Positions 41,473 to 44,270 of a stretch of DNA of 44,270 nt are shown one piece after another. Every line of letters begins with the position of its first letter. Within the stretch, counting starts at the first letter, position 1. The stretch comes from Limiplasma sp964416065 (GTDB lineage Bacteria; Bacillota; Clostridia; Christensenellales; Aristaeellaceae): assembly GCA_964416065.1 (NCBI GenBank), contig CAYQCL010000019.1:1-44270 (forward strand), written 5' to 3'. Below the pieces are notes generated by a model. That model was not told the origin of the DNA. It ran no database searches and saw nothing but the letters and a program-made list of their open reading frames with translations. The translations under genes were made by a program, and so were the position numbers.

Positions 41473-42954
41473 TCATTTATGATACAGCTTATGGCTCTGA
41501 TACTTGGGATCGCAGGTCAAATTGACCTTCAGCCGCCGGAAGATGTTGTCGTCTACCTGTGGAAGAATCACCGTGGAATGCGCCTCGCAGCCCGCGAGCA
41601 GCGGTAGCTGACGCATGGCATGCGCCGCGACTCGATCCGTGGCCGCGCAGATCGAAAGCGCCACCAACACCTCGTCGCTGTGCAGCCTTGGGTTGTGATT
41701 GCCCAGATAATCGCATTTGAGCGACTGAATCGGTTCGATGATCGTCGGTGAAATCAGGTCTGCCTTCTGATCAATCCCTCCCAGCGCCTTGAGAGCATTG
41801 AGAATCAGCGCGGCGGACGGACCAAGGAGATCCGTTGTTTTGCCCGTCACGATCCGCCCGTCGGCCAACTCCATGGCCAGCGCGGGCGCGTCCGTCTCCT
41901 CCTCGCGTGCCCTCGCCGCGCCAATCACAGGCCGCATTTCGGAGGTGATTCCCAGCTTTTGCAGGAGCATTTGCAGCTTGTCCACCTCCGTCTGCTCCGT
42001 GCGGCCCTGAACCAGCATGCAGCGCGCCGCGTAATAGCGTCGAATGACTTCCTGCTTGGCCGCCTCACAGCAGACCTGATCATCAACGATGCAGTTTCCG
42101 GCCATATTAACGCCCATATCCGTGGGCGACTTGTAGGGCGACGTACCATAAATATGCTCGAAAACGGCCTTCACGACAGGGAATATCTCAATGTCCCGAT
42201 TGTAATTAACCGTGGTGATCCCGTAGGCCTCCAGATGGAAGGGATCGAGCATGTTGACATCCTCCAGGTCGGCGGTTGCGGCCTCATAGGCGATGTTGAC
42301 GGGATGGTTGAGCGGGAGATTCCAAATGGGAAAGGTTTCAAACTTGGCATAGCCCGCGCGTATCCCACGCTGATGCTCCTGATATAGCTGGCTCAGACAT
42401 ACCGCCATTTTGCCGCTTCCCGGGCCAGGAGCCGTCACCAGCACCAGCGGGCGTGTGGTCTCAACATACTCGTTGCCGCCAAAGCCCGCGTCGCTTACGA
42501 TTCCCTCCACGTTATAAGGATACCCCTCAATGGGAAAATGACGAAATACGCGCACGCCCAGACTCTCCAAGCGCTGCTTAAAAAGTATCGCGGAATACTG
42601 ATTTTTCCACCGTGTCATTACCACGCTGCCCACATATAGTCCGATATCGCGGAAAGCGTCGATCAGCCGGAGAACGTCCGCGTCATATGTAATGCCGAGA
42701 TCGCTGCGCACCTTGCTTTTTTCAATGTCATCCGCGTTGATGGCGATAACCAGCTCCGCCTGCTCCTTCAGATGAAGCAGCATATGCATTTTGCTGTCCG
42801 GCCGAAACCCAGGCAGTACACGGGAGGCATGGTAATCATCGAATAGCTTGCCTCCCAGCTCCAGATAAAGCTTTCCCCCAAATTGAGCGATTCGTTCCCG
42901 AATGTGTTCCGATTGCATGGCTGTATAGCGGTCATGGTCAAATCCGATACGCAT
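41473..42954 (-). CDS. DUF1846 domain-containing protein
   Basis: This large conserved protein of unknown function has 493 residues, the normal length of the DUF1846 family. It begins MRIGFDHDRYTAMQSEHIRERI, has the P-loop-like VTAPGPGSGKMAVCLSQLY near residue 175, and ends with VALSICAATDRVAAHAMRQLPLL. The fold is thought to be related to nucleotide-binding enzymes, but no reaction is established to my knowledge. AGGAGG precedes the ATG, with a promoter at 42987-43015. It heads the minus-strand run to pyrG and the HAM1-like gene, which may hint at nucleotide metabolism. Confidence 0.93.
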   Translation of the reverse strand: MRIGFDHDRYTAMQSEHIRERIAQFGGKLYLELGGKLFDDYHASRVLPGFRPDSKMHMLLHLKEQAELVIAINADDIEKSKVRSDLGITYDADVLRLIDAFRDIGLYVGSVVMTRWKNQYSAILFKQRLESLGVRVFRHFPIEGYPYNVEGIVSDAGFGGNEYVETTRPLVLVTAPGPGSGKMAVCLSQLYQEHQRGIRAGYAKFETFPIWNLPLNHPVNIAYEAATADLEDVNMLDPFHLEAYGITTVNYNRDIEIFPVVKAVFEHIYGTSPYKSPTDMGVNMAGNCIVDDQVCCEAAKQEVIRRYYAARCMLVQGRTEQTEVDKLQMLLQKLGITSEMRPVIGAARAREEETDAPALAMELADGRIVTGKTTDLLGPSAALILNALKALGGIDQKADLISPTIIEPIQSLKCDYLGNHNPRLHSDEVLVALSICAATDRVAAHAMRQLPLLAGCEAHSTVILPQVDDNIFRRLKVNLTCDPKYQSHKLYHK

Positions 42955-42986
42955 CGCGGCTTTCCTCCTTGCACCTCAACCGATCT

Positions 42987-43015
42987 ATCATAACACGCTT
43001 AAAAAACCTAGACAA
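42987..43015 (-). promoter_or_regulatory. SigA promoter for the DUF1846-pyrG run
   Basis: On the minus strand TTGTCT (43015-43010), 17 bases, TATGAT (42992-42987), about 33 bases before the start. Confidence 0.8.
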
Positions 43016-43055
43016 GTAAAAATACAAAAGAAAATCCCATAAAACCGCATTTTTT

Positions 43056-43083
43056 GCGCATCCAGCTTTTCTGATGGATGCGC
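43056..43083 (-). terminator. Hairpin after the radical SAM gene
   Basis: GCGCATCCA (43056-43064) pairs perfectly with TGGATGCGC (43075-43083) around a ten-base loop. On the minus strand the following bases are A-rich rather than U-rich, so terminator function is uncertain. Confidence 0.45.
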
Positions 43084-43111
43084 CCTGGTATTCACTTTTT
43101 GATAAAAACCG

Positions 43112-43990
43112 TTATTTCCAATCAAAGTCCCACATATTTAGCTGTTCCTGCTTCGGCTCGAGGGTCTGAAGATAATGGAAGATTCTCTCGTTGTCATGAA
43201 CGATGCCGTTGCGTTCACAGGTCTGGTGGAAAAGCCGCATCAAACGTTCGTTTTGAGGGCTACCGACCATATATTGGTTTCCATAGCGCCGAATATATTT
43301 TTCCTTTATGTGAGGAAACAGACGGTCAAGCTGCTGATAAAAATACTCCCGATTGCCCTCCCGCAGCGTCAGCCCCATACCGAAGCAGACGATCCCATAA
43401 ACCCCCGCCTCGACACACATATCCAAAATCCCAGCGATATTTTCCTCTGTGTCGTTGATAAAGGGCAGGATCGGGGACAGCCATACGACGGTGGGAATTC
43501 CCGCGTCACGTAGCCTGATAAGGGCTTGGAAGCGCTCCCTGGTTGTACAGACATTCGGCTCAAGCTTCTCACAGAGAGCGTCGTCATAGGTTGTCAGCGT
43601 CATTTGCACGACACATTTTGCTTTTTTATGGATTCTCTGCAAAAGATCCAAATCCCTCAAAATACGATCGGATTTCGTGATAACGGTAAAGCCAAAGCCG
43701 TATTTCTCGATTACAGTCAGGGCTCTGCGTACATTCCCGATCTCCATCTCCAGGAGAAGGTAGGGATCCGTCATCGAGCCCATTCCAATCATGCATTTTT
43801 TTCTCTTGCGTCTAAGTGCGCTTTCCAATAATTCGATCGCGTTTGCTTTGACCTCGATATCCTCAAAGGCATGCTCCATATGGTAGCATTTGCTTCTGGA
43901 ATCGCAATAGATGCAGCCATGCGTACATCCGCGATACAGATTCATTCCATTGCCGTTGGACAATATGTCCTTTACCTCTACATAATGCAT
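43112..43990 (-). CDS. SPL-family radical SAM protein
   Basis: The protein has 292 residues from the ATG at 43990 and belongs to the group related to spore photoproduct lyase and Rv2578c-like proteins. The [4Fe-4S] cluster motif is C22, C26, C29 in YRGCTHGCIYCDSRS. The family pattern MGSMTDPYLLLE, then FTVITKSDRILRDLDLL and VVQMTLTTYDDALCEKLEP, follows. The usual N-terminus MHYVxxKxIL is reached at 43990; an ATG at 44050 gives 20 more residues but would be almost leaderless if the promoter at about 44061-44090 is right. Whether it repairs DNA in spores or modifies something else is not known. Confidence 0.88.
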   Translation of the reverse strand: MHYVEVKDILSNGNGMNLYRGCTHGCIYCDSRSKCYHMEHAFEDIEVKANAIELLESALRRKRKKCMIGMGSMTDPYLLLEMEIGNVRRALTVIEKYGFGFTVITKSDRILRDLDLLQRIHKKAKCVVQMTLTTYDDALCEKLEPNVCTTRERFQALIRLRDAGIPTVVWLSPILPFINDTEENIAGILDMCVEAGVYGIVCFGMGLTLREGNREYFYQQLDRLFPHIKEKYIRRYGNQYMVGSPQNERLMRLFHQTCERNGIVHDNERIFHYLQTLEPKQEQLNMWDFDWK

Positions 43991-44083
43991 GTATTCATAT
44001 CCATTTCCGCTAGCTTCTTCCGTATAGCATAGTGTCCGTATAATTTCCATAAGAAATTTGATTCTATTATTACGTCAACAATA

Positions 44084-44111
44084 TTGGCAACTTTGTTTTT
44101 ATGAATATAAT
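44084..44111 (+). promoter_or_regulatory. SigA-type promoter at the right edge
   Basis: TTGGCA (44084-44089), 16 bases, TATAAT (44106-44111), directed out of the window. AAAGGAG follows at 44134-44140. It overlaps a weaker minus-strand promoter (TTGCCA 44090-44085, 18 bases, TAGAAT 44066-44061) for the radical SAM gene. Confidence 0.65.
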
Positions 44112-44209
44112 ACTATTTGTTTCCCATCAAAGCAAAGGAGATGAAAGTTTGAAACAATCCAAACAGGAAGATAAGGGAAACACGGGATAGCAAATAAGTC
44201 ATTAGAGAG

Positions 44210-44270
44210 ATGGCGAAAAACAGAAAGAAGCATCAGGACAGAGTGAGAGCGGGAGCATCATCACGCAAGA
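44210..44270 (+). CDS. Possible basic small protein, cut by the window end
   Basis: An ATG at 44210 opens a frame of 20 codons to the last base (MAKNRKKHQDRVRAGASSRK), basic and hydrophilic. Its ribosome site (AGAGAG) is very close to the ATG and weak. A better ribosome site upstream (AAAGGAG at 44134) leads only to a 13-codon frame from TTG 44149. Real coding potential cannot be judged from the fragment. Confidence 0.3.
   Translation, partial: MAKNRKKHQDRVRAGASSRK

Noticed and set aside
39840..41525. A long plus-strand open frame (561 codons) opposite pyrG
   Set aside because: It is the antisense shadow of pyrG, whose minus-strand frame has all CTP synthase motifs. The plus-strand translation has no recognisable domain and no ribosome site.

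Overview
The window looks like a chromosomal segment of a spore-forming member of the Bacillota, probably a gut-type Clostridia. Supporting signs are a YunB-type sporulation protein, a T-box riboswitch, a class B sortase, strong AGGAGG ribosome sites with frequent TTG starts, SigA-type promoters with 16-18 base spacers, and the Gram-positive order Asp23/YloU - YloV/FakA-like - RecG. No phage, insertion sequence, CRISPR array, tRNA or rRNA is visible. The taxonomic placement is inference.

Layout. 1-1.5 kb: the 3' part of groEL. 1.7-4.7 kb (minus): NfeD, flotillin FloA, a membrane-anchored unknown, and a LytTR response regulator without a kinase. 4.8-7 kb (minus): two overlapping family-4-like uracil-DNA glycosylases, of which only one keeps the Fe-S cysteines, a small membrane protein, and trmL. 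7-11.2 kb (minus): recG, yloV/fakA-like and asp23/yloU. 11.4-18.6 kb (plus): a proline-rich membrane protein, a frameshifted ybaK, then a class II aldolase and mtnA (a likely 5-deoxypentose/methylthioribose salvage pair), then a methionine-type ABC transporter metNIQ. A Cys/Met-rich leader peptide and an intrinsic terminator precede metNIQ. 18.6-20.7 kb: a truncated hybrid kinase and an Eis-like acetyltransferase that both seem to lack their 5' ends and abut each other. 20.8-25.7 kb: LysR and NUDIX genes, a GH18 protein, a phosphohexomutase and a DUF2461 protein. 25.8-33.2 kb: a large CARDB-like surface protein, YunB, a methyltransferase, a small secreted protein and a class A penicillin-binding protein. 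33.4-35.5 kb: a small unknown, a frameshifted membrane/zinc-ribbon gene and sortase B with a probable CTG start. 35.9-39.1 kb: a T-box leader and a TrpXYZ-like ABC transporter. 39.2-44 kb (minus): a HAM1-like pyrophosphatase, pyrG, a DUF1846 protein and a radical SAM protein.

The strongest candidates for something undescribed are two amino-acid-sensing leaders on ABC transporters. The metNIQ leader encodes a 25-26 residue peptide with seven Cys and five Met codons, ending just before a 13-bp terminator that precedes metN, so it looks like a cysteine (or Cys/Met) translation attenuator. The TrpXYZ-like transporter has a T-box whose apparent specifier is UUC and whose antiterminator bulge is UGGU. 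Both fit tRNA-Phe better than tRNA-Trp, suggesting a phenylalanine-responsive transporter. A family of GC-rich intergenic inverted-repeat elements (at about 1.5, 15.6, 33.2 and 35.6 kb) is also worth following.
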